Origin: Comamonas sp. | GTDB taxonomy: Bacteria > Pseudomonadota > Gammaproteobacteria > Burkholderiales > Burkholderiaceae_C | Length of the DNA: 45,870 bases | Assembly (NCBI RefSeq): GCF_009360615.1 | Contig: NZ_SPEY01000069.1 | Span: 1-45,870, forward strand | Direction of reading: 5' to 3' | Shown here: positions 35,535 to 44,552 of the stretch, piece after piece | Position numbering within the stretch: position 1 is the first letter of the stretch | Layout of the letters: every line of letters starts with the position of its first letter | Program-made: the position numbers and the translations under genes | Notes under the pieces: generated by a model | Told to the model about the DNA's origin: nothing | The model's input: only the letters and a program-made list of their open reading frames with translations | Database searches by the model: none

Positions 35535-35597
35535 CGGCCCATGCAGGGCATGGGCCGGCAATCTTCAGATCCCCCGGCCGCGCCACGGCGGCCGGGG
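35535..35597. other. Two tandem hairpins between cydB and cydX
   Basis: First on the transcript: CCCCGGCCGC / GCGGCCGGGG (35572-35581, 35588-35597), a perfect 10-base stem. Second: CGGCCCATGC / GCATGGGCCG (35535-35544, 35548-35557), again 10 perfect pairs with a 3-base loop. Neither has a T-run. They may slow transcription or protect the cydAB message from 3' decay. Confidence 0.6.
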
Positions 35598-35607
35598 AGC
35601 GTTCACC

Positions 35608-36762
35608 TCAATACGAGTGGCCCTGGCCGGTCACGATGGCCTTGACGTCGACCTTGCCGCGCAGCACCGAGTACACCCAGCTGGTATAGGCCAGGATCAA
35701 GGGCAGGAAGATCAGCACGCAGACCAGCATGATGAAGAGCACCACATGGCTGGAGGAGGAGTCCCAGACCGTCAGGCTGAAGCGCGGATCGATGCTGGAG
35801 GGCAGGATCATGGGGAACATGGCCGCACCCACGGTCAGGATGATGCCGGCAATCGCCAGGCCGCTGGCCAGCAACGCCAGCCATTCGCGGCGGCTGCGCA
35901 GGCCGAGGGCCACGATCAGCGGCATGAGCAGGCCGATGCCGGGCACCAGCCAGAGCACGGGATAGGACTTGAAGTTGGCCATCCATGCTCCGGCAGCCAC
36001 GGCGGCCGTCTTGGTCATGGGGTTGGAGGGGCCTGCAGGGTTGATCTCGCTGGTGATCACATAGCCGTTGATGCCCGAAGCCAGCCACAGGCCCGCACCC
36101 GCAAACAGCAAGGTCGTCAGCACGGCAAACAGGCTGCCGTACCTGGCCGCGCGATTGGCGACATCGCCATCGGTCTTGAACATCAGCCAGGCCGCGCCGT
36201 GCATGAGCAGCATGGACAGCGAGACCAGACCGCACAGCAAGGCGAACGGCGTCAACAGGCCGAAGAACGTGCCGTCGTAGTAAATGCGCATATCGTCGCC
36301 CAGGCGGAATGGCACGCCGAGAATCACATTGCCCACGGCCACGCCGAACAGCAGTGCAGGCACCAGGCCCGTGATGCACAGTACCCAGTCCCAGCGGTTG
36401 CGCCAGGCTGCATCTTCATGTTTGCTGCGGAACTTGAACGCCACGGGACGCAGGATCAGCGGCACCAGCACGGCAAACATGGCCAGGTAAAAGCCCGAGA
36501 AGGACACGGCGTACAGCTGGGGCCAGGCCGCAAAGATGGCGCCGCCGCCCAGAATCAGCCACACCTGATTGCCTTCCCACACGGGGCCGACGGAGTTGAT
36601 GGCCGTGCGGCGCTCGACATCGGTCTTGGCCGTGGCACGCAACAGGCCCATGGCGCCGAGGTCAAAGCCGTCGGTGACGGCAAAGCCCACCAGCAGCACG
36701 CCGAGCAGCAGCCACCAGATGAGGCGCAGCACGTCATATGAAATCAGTTCATGCAAGATCAT
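35608..36762 (-). CDS. cydB: Cytochrome bd ubiquinol oxidase subunit II
   Basis: Integral membrane protein of 384 residues with eight or nine helices. The N-terminus LRLIWWLLLGVLLVGFAVTDGFDLG (residues 12-36) is highly diagnostic of CydB, as is GPVWEGNQVWLILGGGAIFAAWP near 59-81. The remaining helices include VLVPLILRPVAFKFR and the C-terminal FIMLVCVLIFLPLILAYTSWVY. CydB pairs with CydA in the high-affinity, cyanide-tolerant terminal oxidase. The gene begins 13 bases after cydA, so the two are cotranscribed. Length agrees with Escherichia coli CydB (379). Confidence 0.96.
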   Translation of the reverse strand: MILHELISYDVLRLIWWLLLGVLLVGFAVTDGFDLGAMGLLRATAKTDVERRTAINSVGPVWEGNQVWLILGGGAIFAAWPQLYAVSFSGFYLAMFAVLVPLILRPVAFKFRSKHEDAAWRNRWDWVLCITGLVPALLFGVAVGNVILGVPFRLGDDMRIYYDGTFFGLLTPFALLCGLVSLSMLLMHGAAWLMFKTDGDVANRAARYGSLFAVLTTLLFAGAGLWLASGINGYVITSEINPAGPSNPMTKTAAVAAGAWMANFKSYPVLWLVPGIGLLMPLIVALGLRSRREWLALLASGLAIAGIILTVGAAMFPMILPSSIDPRFSLTVWDSSSSHVVLFIMLVCVLIFLPLILAYTSWVYSVLRGKVDVKAIVTGQGHSY

Positions 36763-36775
36763 TTGGTTGCTCCTC

Positions 36776-38365
36776 TCAGCTTTGGCCGCGCGCCAGCTTC
36801 TTGATCATGGGTTCGTAGAGGCTGAGGTGAGGTTCGCTCTCATGCTCGGGGCCCTTCTTGATGGCCTTGACCATCAGCTTGAGCTCGATCACCAGCAGCA
36901 CGGTATAGATCAGCACAAAGCCGGCAATGGTCAGCAGCAGCGTCTTCGCGCCCAGATTGGATACCGCCATGGCCGTGGGCAGCACGCCTTCGATGATCCA
37001 GGGCTGGCGACCCAGCTCGGCCACCACCCAGCCGCATTCGGCGGCAATCCAGGGCAGCGGGATCGACAGCACGGCGACCTTGAGCAGCCAGGGGTAGGCA
37101 TCCAGCCTGTGGCGGGCAGCCAGCCAGAAGAAGGTACCGGTCAGCACGATGAAGAACATGCCCAGGGCCACCATGATGCGGAAGGTCCAGAACAGCGGCC
37201 CCACGGGCGGCACGGTATCCATGGCCGCCTGATGGATCTGCGCATCGCTCGCCTTGCGGGGGTCATCCACATAGCGCATCAGCAGCAGGGCGTAGCCCAG
37301 GTTCGCGCCATTGTTCTCGAAGCGCAGGCGTGCCTCCGCAGGAATCTCGGCATCGGTCTTGGCCTTGCGGATGGTCTGCAGCGCGTCGTAGGCATCGATA
37401 CCGTTGCGGATATTGCCTTCGGCGTTCTTGACCAATTCGTTGATGCCGGGAATCGGGGTGTCCAGAGAACGCGTGCCGATCAGACCCATGACCCATGGAA
37501 TGTGCACGGCAAAATGGGTCTCGCGCGCCTCGCGGTCGGGGAAACCAAAGGCCGTGAAGGAAGCCGGTGCCGGTTCGGTCTCCCACATGGCTTCGATCGA
37601 CGCCAGCTTCATCTTCTGGTGTTCCGACGACAGATAGCCCGATTCGTCACCCAGCACCACCACCGACAGCGACGCGGCCAGGCCAAAGGATGCAGCCACC
37701 GTCATCGAGCGCTTGGCCAGATGGATGTGACGGCCCTTGAGGAGATACCAGGCCGAAATGCCCAGCACGAACAGCGAGGCCATGACATAGCCGGCCGACA
37801 CCGTGTGCACGAACTTGGCCTGCGCCACGGGATTGGTGAGCACCGCAAAGAAGTCATTCACCTCCATGCGCATGGTCTGAGGGTTGAAGCTCGCCCCCAC
37901 GGGGTTCTGCATCCATCCATTGGCGACCAGAATCCACAGCGCCGAGAAGTTGGTGCCGATGGCCATCAGGCAGGTGACGATCAGGTGCTTGACCTTGGAG
38001 AGTCGATCCCAGCCAAAGAAGAACAGGCCGACAAAGGTTGCCTCCAGGAAGAAGGCCATCAAACCCTCGATCGCCAGTGGCGCACCGAAGATGTCACCCA
38101 CATAGTGGCTGTAGTAGCTCCAGTTCATGCCGAACTGAAACTCCATCACCACACCGGTGGCCACCCCCATGGCGAAGTTGATGCCGAACAATACGCCCCA
38201 GAACTTGGTCATGTCGCGCCAGATGGCACGGCCGGTCATCACATACACCGTCTCCATAATGGCGACGAGTATGGACAGGCCCAGTGTCAGCGGCACGAAC
38301 AGAAAGTGGTAGAGCGCCGTTATCGCAAACTGCAGTCGCGATAAATCGACGATATCGAGGTCCAT
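36776..38365 (-). CDS. cydA: Cytochrome bd ubiquinol oxidase subunit I
   Basis: Catalytic subunit of 529 residues that oxidises ubiquinol and reduces O2 to water, building membrane potential at low oxygen. Haem ligands can be placed: His20 (b595 site), His187 and Met398 (b558). Glu100 and Glu108 of the proton route are present, as is the GWVVAELGRQPW signature at 445-456. The region 250-385 is a long Q-loop, so this is the L-subfamily as in Escherichia coli. The ATG at 38365 has AAAGGA 8 bases upstream. It follows cydC by 31 bases and precedes cydB by 13 bases, within cydDCABX. Confidence 0.96.
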   Translation of the reverse strand: MDLDIVDLSRLQFAITALYHFLFVPLTLGLSILVAIMETVYVMTGRAIWRDMTKFWGVLFGINFAMGVATGVVMEFQFGMNWSYYSHYVGDIFGAPLAIEGLMAFFLEATFVGLFFFGWDRLSKVKHLIVTCLMAIGTNFSALWILVANGWMQNPVGASFNPQTMRMEVNDFFAVLTNPVAQAKFVHTVSAGYVMASLFVLGISAWYLLKGRHIHLAKRSMTVAASFGLAASLSVVVLGDESGYLSSEHQKMKLASIEAMWETEPAPASFTAFGFPDREARETHFAVHIPWVMGLIGTRSLDTPIPGINELVKNAEGNIRNGIDAYDALQTIRKAKTDAEIPAEARLRFENNGANLGYALLLMRYVDDPRKASDAQIHQAAMDTVPPVGPLFWTFRIMVALGMFFIVLTGTFFWLAARHRLDAYPWLLKVAVLSIPLPWIAAECGWVVAELGRQPWIIEGVLPTAMAVSNLGAKTLLLTIAGFVLIYTVLLVIELKLMVKAIKKGPEHESEPHLSLYEPMIKKLARGQS

Positions 38366-38396
38366 GGTCAGGTCCTTTCTCTCGGTACTTCAAAAA

Positions 38397-40121
38397 TCAA
38401 TCGGAAAAACACACGCCCTGTGGTGCGGCAGTACCCAAGACATCGGGTCTCAGCCTCGCCATCAGGCGCTCGAACTCAGGTGTGCCGCGCAGGGCCTGCG
38501 CTTTCACCTGCCCTGCCTGCAAATACACGATGCGGTCGGCGAGGCGTGCCTCGCGCTGCCAATGCGTGGCAAAAATCAGCGTTCGCGCGCCGCTATCGGC
38601 AGCCTGTGCCAGGCGGCGCAACACGTCGGCGGCCGTGGCGGCATCCAGTCCCTCGCTGACTTCGTCGAGCAGCCAGCACGAATCCGGGCTCAGCATCAGC
38701 CTAGCCAGTGCCAGCCTGCGCGACTGCCCACCGGACAGTCCCAGGCCACCCTCACCCAGCATGGTGTCCAGCCCCTGTGGCAGGGCCATGACGTCGCTTG
38801 CGAGACCTGCAGCCTGCAGGGCATCCCACAGTTGCGCATCGTCGGCCTCGGCATCGGCAAGCCTCAGGTTGTCGCGCAGACTGTCCTGGAAAAGCTCGGT
38901 TCTCTGCGTCATCCAGCTGCAACTGCGGGCCTGAACCACGCCTTCGTCCGGCAACTGCTCACCCGCCATCAGATGCAGCAGACTGGTCTTGCCGGCACCG
39001 CTGCTGCCAATCAGCGCCACGCGCTCGCCCTGGCGCACATCCAGATCGACAGGACCCGTTTGACGAAGCCGTACAGACCGCAGGCTGACGGCCCAGCTCG
39101 ACAGGGACGGCTGCGAGCTCTGTGCCGCTTCGGCCTGGTCCATGAGTGCGGGAATCAGCCTGCGCAGCGCCAGCCAGGTCCGCCCGGCCTGCTCTGCCCC
39201 TCTGCGCAGGGCGGCAAAGGGCTCCATCGCGGACAGCGCGAGCAAGATCCCCAGCGCGGCCACCGGTGCATTGATGCGGCCCTGCTCCATCAGCCAGGCC
39301 ATCAGCAGCACGGATGCGCTCAAGGTCACGGCAGACACCGCACCGTAGGCCTTGGCGGCAGCCGCCTCACATCGATACAGCCGCTCATCGGCCCGGGCAC
39401 AGCGCACATCGCTGTGCAGCACCTGCTGTACCTGCGCCGGCAATCGGCCAGCCATCAGCAGCTCGGTCTGACCGGCCACCAGATCCACGGTCTGCGCACG
39501 CATGGCCTCCAGTGCCATGGCACGGCGCACGGCAGCCTTGCGGCTGCGCAAACCATGCCACAGGGCAATGCCCCAGCCAGCCAGCAGCAGCCACGCCAAG
39601 GTCAACAGGCCCAGCCACCATCGCATCATTCCGTAGGCCAGAGCGGCCAGCAAGGCCGCGCCCAGCGCCGCGACAGCAGGCACCAGCAGGCGCAGATAAA
39701 GATTGTCCAGCGCATCCACATCGGACGTCAGACGCTGCAACAGCCGAGCGGGGCGCTGCAGCAGCAGACGGGCGGCCTGAGGACGGGCCCAGGCCACAAA
39801 CAGTCTCTGGCGCAGCGCAGCCAGCACGGCCAGCGTGGCATCGTGCGTCACCAGGCGCTCGGCATAGCGGGCACCGGTGCGGCCCACGGCCAGAAGGCGG
39901 ATGCCGGCCGAGGGCATGAACACATCGAACACCAGAGCCGTGGCCGGCACCAGACCGGCCAGCGCCGTTGCCGTGATGAACCAGCCGGACAGGCCCAGCA
40001 AGGCCATGCCCATCAGCACCGTGAGTGCCGCCAGGGCGGCACCGCCCAGCCAGAGCTTGCGCGGCGCCATGCGGCCCAGCAGCTGCAGCATTTCGCGCAT
40101 TGAAATGGCCCGCATCTTCAT
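38397..40121 (-). CDS. cydC: Cysteine/glutathione ABC exporter subunit CydC
   Basis: Half-transporter of 574 residues; with CydD it exports thiols to the periplasm, needed for assembly of cytochrome bd. Six membrane helices occupy about 25-300, including GMALLGLSGWFITATALAG near 38-56, a CydC hallmark. The ATPase has Walker A GSSGAGKTS, signature LSGGQSRRLALAR, Walker B CWLLDEVSEGLD (Val where Pro is usual) and the H-loop FATHW. The start overlaps the cydD stop by 4 bases, implying coupled translation. cydA follows 31 bases downstream, so oxidase and assembly factor are made together. Confidence 0.93.
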   Translation of the reverse strand: MKMRAISMREMLQLLGRMAPRKLWLGGAALAALTVLMGMALLGLSGWFITATALAGLVPATALVFDVFMPSAGIRLLAVGRTGARYAERLVTHDATLAVLAALRQRLFVAWARPQAARLLLQRPARLLQRLTSDVDALDNLYLRLLVPAVAALGAALLAALAYGMMRWWLGLLTLAWLLLAGWGIALWHGLRSRKAAVRRAMALEAMRAQTVDLVAGQTELLMAGRLPAQVQQVLHSDVRCARADERLYRCEAAAAKAYGAVSAVTLSASVLLMAWLMEQGRINAPVAALGILLALSAMEPFAALRRGAEQAGRTWLALRRLIPALMDQAEAAQSSQPSLSSWAVSLRSVRLRQTGPVDLDVRQGERVALIGSSGAGKTSLLHLMAGEQLPDEGVVQARSCSWMTQRTELFQDSLRDNLRLADAEADDAQLWDALQAAGLASDVMALPQGLDTMLGEGGLGLSGGQSRRLALARLMLSPDSCWLLDEVSEGLDAATAADVLRRLAQAADSGARTLIFATHWQREARLADRIVYLQAGQVKAQALRGTPEFERLMARLRPDVLGTAAPQGVCFSD

Positions 40122-41848
40122 GACTGCGGCTCCTGCGCCCGTTGCAGCTGCGGCAGCTCGATCACGCGGTCCATGGCGGCGGCCAGTTGCGCGTCGTGCG
40201 TGGCGACCAGCATGGTGCGCCCCCTGGCCAGATGCCGCAGCGACTGCGTGATCTGGGCTGCTGTCTCGGGGTCCAGGTGCGCAGTAGGCTCGTCCACCAG
40301 CAGCAGGCCGGCCTCCGTCTGAGCGGCCATGCGCGCCAGGGCCAGCCGCACCACCTCGCCTCCGGAAAGACCTGCGCCCCCCTCACCCAGGCTCGTGCCG
40401 GGGCGGTGCGCCAGGGCTTCACCCAGTGCCGCCCGCTGCGTGGCCAGGGCAATCTGTTCGGGCCCTACGGAGTTGCGCCCCAGCGCGATATTGCGCACGA
40501 CCGAACCGGCAAAGACATGAGGCAGTTGACCCAGCCAGGCCATGCGCCGTCGCAGCTGCGTTGCGCTGCGGGCATCGAGTACCTGTCGATCGAGTTCGAT
40601 GCGGCCTTGCTGTACCGGCAAAAGGCCGGCAATCTGCGCCAGCAATACGGACTTGCCGCTGCCGCTGGGACTCCACAGCGCCACATGTTCGCCAGCCTGT
40701 ATGTGCAAAGTCAGCGGTGCGAGGCTGGAGTCGCTGCCTGGTGCCTGAACCTCGAGCCCGCAGACGCTTACGGATACAGGATTTCCATGCGATAGCCGCT
40801 GATTGACCGAAGATGCTTCGGCAGCATGCTGCGCGCCGACGATCTGCACCGACTGAGCCTGCATGGCTTGCAAGGTCTGCAGCGACGCCTGGCCTGCGGC
40901 TCTGTCATGCCAGACAGCCGAAAGGTCGCGCAAAGGTTCGAAAAAAGCCGGCGCCAGCAGCAGCACGAACATGGCCTGACCCAGGCCGAGCTTGTCGCCC
41001 CAGGCACCGAAGTTCAGCGTACCCAGCAGATGAAAGCCGATGTAGACGGCCACCATGGCCACGCCCAGCGCCGAGAAAAGCTCCAGCACCGCAGAAGACA
41101 GGAACGCAATGCGCAGCACGCGCATGGTGCGGGCGCGCAGATCTTCGGCATGGTCACGCAGACGCTGGGCTGTCAGATCCACGGCATGCAGGGCGCGCAG
41201 CGTGCTCAGACCGCGCAGACGGTCCAGCAGGAAGGCATTCATGTGACCCAGCTGCAGCATCTGCTCTTCTGCGGCCGCTTTGGCACGCCAGCCCACGATC
41301 GCCATGAAGAGCGGAATCAGCGGTGCGGCCGCGGTCAGGATCAGAGCCGCCACCCATGACTGCCAGGCCACGGCCGCCAGAATCACCAAAGGCAGCAGCC
41401 GCACACGCCACATTGCGCTCTGATAGCGCGCCAGCCAGGGAACGATGGCCTCGGCCTGCTCGACCATGGCACTGGCGGCCTGGCCCGAGGCAGGGCGGCT
41501 CTTGTCCAGCGGCGATGTGCGGGCCAGCGACTGCACCACCAGGGCACGCAGGCGGCTCAGCTGCATACGCGCGGCCCGGTTGGCCAGCAGGCCGCCATGA
41601 CCTTCTGCCCAGGCCCGCAACAGACCCAGCAACAGCATGCCCGCCGCCATGGGCCAGACAGCCGCCACGCCCTGCCCGTTGGCCATGAGCTGCACCGCCC
41701 AGGCCAGCAAGGCAGCCTGTGGCAGCCAGAGCAATCCGGCCAAGACCTGCCACACCGCGCCCGCACCGGGACGACGGACGACGTTCGCCAGCACCGCATG
41801 CATCGCATCGGTCTGATGGTCGGTGGAGGAAGAGGGTGCTTGCTGCAT
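40118..41848 (-). CDS. cydD: Cysteine/glutathione ABC exporter subunit CydD
   Basis: Half-transporter of 576 residues, first gene of the cydDCABX operon. The membrane domain (about 20-320) includes LAGLLWLPQAALLAWAVQLM and the region SSAVLELFSALGVAMVAVYIG. The ATPase has signature LSGGEVVRLALAR, Walker B LLLVDEPTAHLD and H-loop VATHD. The Walker A is unusual: the usual first glycine is serine (W-S-P-S-G-S-G-K-S), confirmed in the nucleotide sequence near 40655-40675. The ribosome site is poor (AAGAA). A palindrome lies immediately upstream. CydDC activity is required for haem insertion into cytochrome bd in Escherichia coli. Confidence 0.92.
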   Translation of the reverse strand: MQQAPSSSTDHQTDAMHAVLANVVRRPGAGAVWQVLAGLLWLPQAALLAWAVQLMANGQGVAAVWPMAAGMLLLGLLRAWAEGHGGLLANRAARMQLSRLRALVVQSLARTSPLDKSRPASGQAASAMVEQAEAIVPWLARYQSAMWRVRLLPLVILAAVAWQSWVAALILTAAAPLIPLFMAIVGWRAKAAAEEQMLQLGHMNAFLLDRLRGLSTLRALHAVDLTAQRLRDHAEDLRARTMRVLRIAFLSSAVLELFSALGVAMVAVYIGFHLLGTLNFGAWGDKLGLGQAMFVLLLAPAFFEPLRDLSAVWHDRAAGQASLQTLQAMQAQSVQIVGAQHAAEASSVNQRLSHGNPVSVSVCGLEVQAPGSDSSLAPLTLHIQAGEHVALWSPSGSGKSVLLAQIAGLLPVQQGRIELDRQVLDARSATQLRRRMAWLGQLPHVFAGSVVRNIALGRNSVGPEQIALATQRAALGEALAHRPGTSLGEGGAGLSGGEVVRLALARMAAQTEAGLLLVDEPTAHLDPETAAQITQSLRHLARGRTMLVATHDAQLAAAMDRVIELPQLQRAQEPQS

Positions 41849-41856
41849 TTCTTAAT

Positions 41857-41874
41857 TTTCAGTATTTACTGAAA
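41857..41874. promoter_or_regulatory. Palindrome directly upstream of cydD
   Basis: TTTCAGT-ATTT-ACTGAAA with perfect 7-base arms, within a longer TTAAT...ATTAA context, 8 bases before the cydD start. It is strikingly AT-rich for this genome. It overlaps where a leader or ribosome site would be, so a repressor bound here could block the whole cyd operon. The binder is unknown. Confidence 0.55.
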
Positions 41875-41896
41875 TTAACGGAATACTACTCTTCTT

Positions 41897-41910
41897 TTGA
41901 CAATCATCAT
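41897..41910. promoter_or_regulatory. FNR/ANR-like site upstream of cydD
   Basis: TTGAC-AATC-ATCAT matches 8 of 10 fixed positions of the FNR consensus TTGAT-N4-ATCAA and lies about 50-60 bases upstream of the cydD start, a workable activator distance. Oxygen control of cytochrome bd by FNR-type proteins is well known. The match is imperfect. Confidence 0.4.
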
Positions 41911-42035
41911 GACTTGATCTGCAAAAGCCAATTGCAGGACCAGGCCTACATTGACCTCCATCAACTCCGCAGCGATTTCCAAAGGGTTTACCCTTGATTC
42001 AGTCGCACTTGAGCAACATCAAACAAGCAGATCCA

Positions 42036-42062
42036 TGAAAAACGGCGTCCGAAGACGCCGTT
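42036..42062 (-). terminator. Terminator of the nitronate monooxygenase gene
   Basis: Perfect 9-base stem AACGGCGTC / GACGCCGTT with loop TTCG as read on the minus strand, followed there by TTTTTCATGG. It starts 26 bases after the stop codon at 42088. Confidence 0.92.
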
Positions 42063-42087
42063 GGAACGGGGAAATTGCGAATCCGCC

Positions 42088-43044
42088 TCAGGCAGCCAGC
42101 AAGCTGGCCCGGGCTTGGGCATATTCACGCTTGAGCCTGGCCACCAACTCGGCCGTGGGCAGCACCTTGTCGATGGCGCCGATGCCCTGGCCGCAGCCCC
42201 AGATGTCCTTCCAGGCTTTTTGCGCACCGCCGCCAAAATTCATCTTGCTGGGGTCGGACTCGGGCAGGTTGTCCGGATCCAGACCGGCCGCACGAATCGA
42301 GGGCGCCAGATAATTTCCGTGCACTCCGGTGAACAGATTGCTGTAGACCACATCGTCGGAGTTGCCCTCCACGATCGCCTGCTTGTAGGCTTGCACGGCA
42401 CGCGCCTCGTCCGTGGCGATGAAGGCCGAGCCGATGTAGGCAAAGTCCGCCCCCATCGCCTGGGCTGCGAGAACCGCCCCCCCTGTGGCAATCGAGCCCG
42501 ACAGCGCCAGCGGGCCGTCAAACCATTGGCGAATTTCCTGCACCAGGGCAAACGGGCTCTTCACACCCGCATGGCCGCCTGCGCCAGCGGCCACGGCAAT
42601 CAGGCCATCCGCACCTTTTTCAATGGCCTTGCGCGCGAACTTGTTGTTGATGATGTCGTGCAGCACCACGCCCCCCCAGCCATGCACCGCCTGGTTCACG
42701 TCCTCGCGTGCCCCCAGGCTGGTGATGATGATGGGCACCTTGTACTTGGCGCAGACCTGCATGTCGTGCTCGAGCCGGTCGTTGCTCTTGTGCACGATCT
42801 GGTTGATGGCAAATGGTGCCGAAGGGCGGTCGGGATGGGCCTTGTCCCAGGCGGCCAAAGTCTCGGTGATCTCGGCCAGCCAGTCCTCCAGCTGCTCGGC
42901 GGGACGGGCGTTGAGCGAAGGCATGGAGCCGACGATGCCGGCCTTGCACTGCTCGATGACAAGCTTGGGATTGCTGATGATGAAAAGCGGCGAGCCGATG
43001 ACAGGCAAAGCCAGCTTTTTAAGAACGGGTGGCAGCTTGGACAT
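42088..43044 (-). CDS. Nitronate monooxygenase-like FMN enzyme
   Basis: TIM-barrel flavoprotein of 318 residues of the 2-nitropropane dioxygenase/FabK-like family. The start MSKLPPVLKKLALPVIGSPLFIISN is typical, with the substrate-side SPLF loop. The FMN-phosphate motif AAGAGGHAGVKSPFALV is near 150-167, followed by LSGSIATGGAVLAAQAMGADFAYIGSAFIAT near 180-210. Known members oxidise alkyl nitronates with O2; others act as enoyl reductases or quinone reductases, so the substrate is uncertain. It is transcribed alone between cydD and a binding-protein gene, ending in a clear terminator. A diverged intergenic repeat lies just upstream. Confidence 0.88.
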   Translation of the reverse strand: MSKLPPVLKKLALPVIGSPLFIISNPKLVIEQCKAGIVGSMPSLNARPAEQLEDWLAEITETLAAWDKAHPDRPSAPFAINQIVHKSNDRLEHDMQVCAKYKVPIIITSLGAREDVNQAVHGWGGVVLHDIINNKFARKAIEKGADGLIAVAAGAGGHAGVKSPFALVQEIRQWFDGPLALSGSIATGGAVLAAQAMGADFAYIGSAFIATDEARAVQAYKQAIVEGNSDDVVYSNLFTGVHGNYLAPSIRAAGLDPDNLPESDPSKMNFGGGAQKAWKDIWGCGQGIGAIDKVLPTAELVARLKREYAQARASLLAA

Positions 43045-43079
43045 AGTTGTCTCCTTCTTCGTTTTGTATGTAAAAGGGC

Positions 43080-43118
43080 TGTAGCGCTTGCTCTATATAC
43101 GTTGACAGCTCTTATTTC
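43080..43118. repeat. Second, diverged copy of the AGCGCT/GATAGCT element
   Basis: AGCGCTTG...GTTGACAGCTCTTATTTCAG aligns with the element at 4069-4106 over most of its length, but the pairing arm is degraded. It sits upstream of the nitronate monooxygenase gene, in a 280-base gap that has no gene. Confidence 0.4.
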
Positions 43119-43283
43119 AGAAGCAGCTCGATGAACGATCCACTATTTGCACTCCTGTGCCGACAGCGGCCTCGTCCGACTGGCCGATGGCCAGTTTCGC
43201 CTGCCATTACGCCACCTCCTGTCCCCTGGGCAACAGTTTCTGCATCTGTTTTGCACGGCGGATCATCGTGATGGAAGTGGCTG

Positions 43284-43320
43284 CAAAAAAGGCCTGAACG
43301 CGATGCGTGTCAGGCCTTGG
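43284..43320 (-). terminator. Terminator of the branched-chain-type binding protein gene
   Basis: Perfect 9-base stem AAGGCCTGA (43289-43297) / TCAGGCCTT (43310-43318), with a run of six T following on the minus strand. It lies 7 bases after the stop codon at 43325. Confidence 0.9.
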
Positions 43321-43324
43321 TTTC

Positions 43325-44455
43325 TTACTGCGTCACTCGTCCTGCGGCGTTGACGATGGACAGGTCCACATATTTGGAACCCACTTGCCCGGGCTTGAAG
43401 TTCACCCAGTAGCCGCCCAGGTCAAAAGACTCCAGTCCGCGCAGGGCGGCGCTCATCTTTTCAGGCGTTACCGGCTGGCTGCGGCGCATGGCCTCCACGA
43501 TGACCTTGGCATTCACATAGCCTTCCATCATGGCAAAGCTCACCGGCACGTCCAGCGACTTGCCGGCAGCAATCGTCGCATCGCGGAACTCCTTGTTGAG
43601 CTTGCCCGAGACCTTGTAAGGGCTGGGTACCACCTGGGCGATCGACAGGCCACTCATGTACTCCACAGGCAGGCGCTTGGCCAGCTGTTCGATGTCCGCC
43701 TCGGCCGTGGCATAGATCTGGGCCGTGCCGCCCTCCATGCGATAGGCTTCGACAAATGCCGCCGTGGCCGGACTGGAAGCCACCAGCAAGATGGCCTGGG
43801 GCGAAGCCTTGGACGCCTGCAGCTCCTGCACCGCCTTGTCCGACCCGCTTCGGCTCTTGACCATGGCCGACGTCACCAGCTTGGCTCCACTGGGGTTCAC
43901 GGCCTTGGTGACCAGGGCCGTCAGCTCCTGGGCATCGGGGCGCTCCTCAAACACCAGGGCCAGGCGCGTGATGCCGACAGTGGCCAGGTGGGTGGAAATC
44001 TTTGCAACCTGTTCGACAAGTCCTGCGCGCGTGGAGAACATCAGGGGCGACGCCAGAACGCGGGTGTCGGTGCTCTGGTAGCCCACCAGCGGAATCTGCG
44101 AACCATCCAGAGACTTGCTCTCCAGCAAGGCCGAGAGATTGCGGTTGCCGAAATAGCCGGCCAGCACCACGGGCTTGGACTCGCTCAGCAACTTGCGCGT
44201 CTTGGCCACGGTCTCTTCGGGATGTCCCAGATCATCAAGCGCGGCCAGTTCCACAGGCTGGCCCTGCACGCCACCGGCCTTGTTGACCTGGTCGAAGTAC
44301 AGACGCATGCCTTGCGCATAGGCCCGCCCCTGGCTGGCTTCAGCTCCCGACATCGGGGCCACCTGCCCCACCGTCCAGGCCTGCGCCACCAAAGCGCCCC
44401 CCGCACACAACGCGGCCAAACCGGCGCGCGCCAACACCCAATGCTTGCGATTCAT
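43325..44455 (-). CDS. Branched-chain amino-acid-type ABC substrate-binding protein
   Basis: Periplasmic protein of 376 residues, LivJ-like (periplasmic binding fold type I). The ATG at 44455 has GAGGGAGA 6 bases upstream; the frame is open further but has no signal peptide. The signal MNRKHWVLARAGLAALCAGGALVAQA is followed by mature WTVGQVAPMSGAEASQGRAYAQGM with the typical ligand-contact start, then LDDLGHPEETVAKTRKLL near 86-103. No permease or ATPase genes are adjacent, so it works with components encoded elsewhere or as an orphan. Ligands of such orphans in Burkholderiales range from amino acids to aromatic acids, and the sequence does not choose. Independent terminators lie on both sides. 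Confidence 0.88.
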   Translation of the reverse strand: MNRKHWVLARAGLAALCAGGALVAQAWTVGQVAPMSGAEASQGRAYAQGMRLYFDQVNKAGGVQGQPVELAALDDLGHPEETVAKTRKLLSESKPVVLAGYFGNRNLSALLESKSLDGSQIPLVGYQSTDTRVLASPLMFSTRAGLVEQVAKISTHLATVGITRLALVFEERPDAQELTALVTKAVNPSGAKLVTSAMVKSRSGSDKAVQELQASKASPQAILLVASSPATAAFVEAYRMEGGTAQIYATAEADIEQLAKRLPVEYMSGLSIAQVVPSPYKVSGKLNKEFRDATIAAGKSLDVPVSFAMMEGYVNAKVIVEAMRRSQPVTPEKMSAALRGLESFDLGGYWVNFKPGQVGSKYVDLSIVNAAGRVTQ

Positions 44456-44552
44456 CAGAGTCTCCCTCTCCATCAATGCAGTGGGTCTGAAATGCCCATG
44501 CAGCTGCCGAATTATTGTTGATGACCCGGTCTGGGCGAGCCAGACGCTCATG

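Noticed and set aside
32773..40103. Long antisense frames over edd, cydB, cydA and cydC
   Set aside because: Each lies opposite a gene with diagnostic catalytic or haem-ligand motifs; the antisense translations show none.
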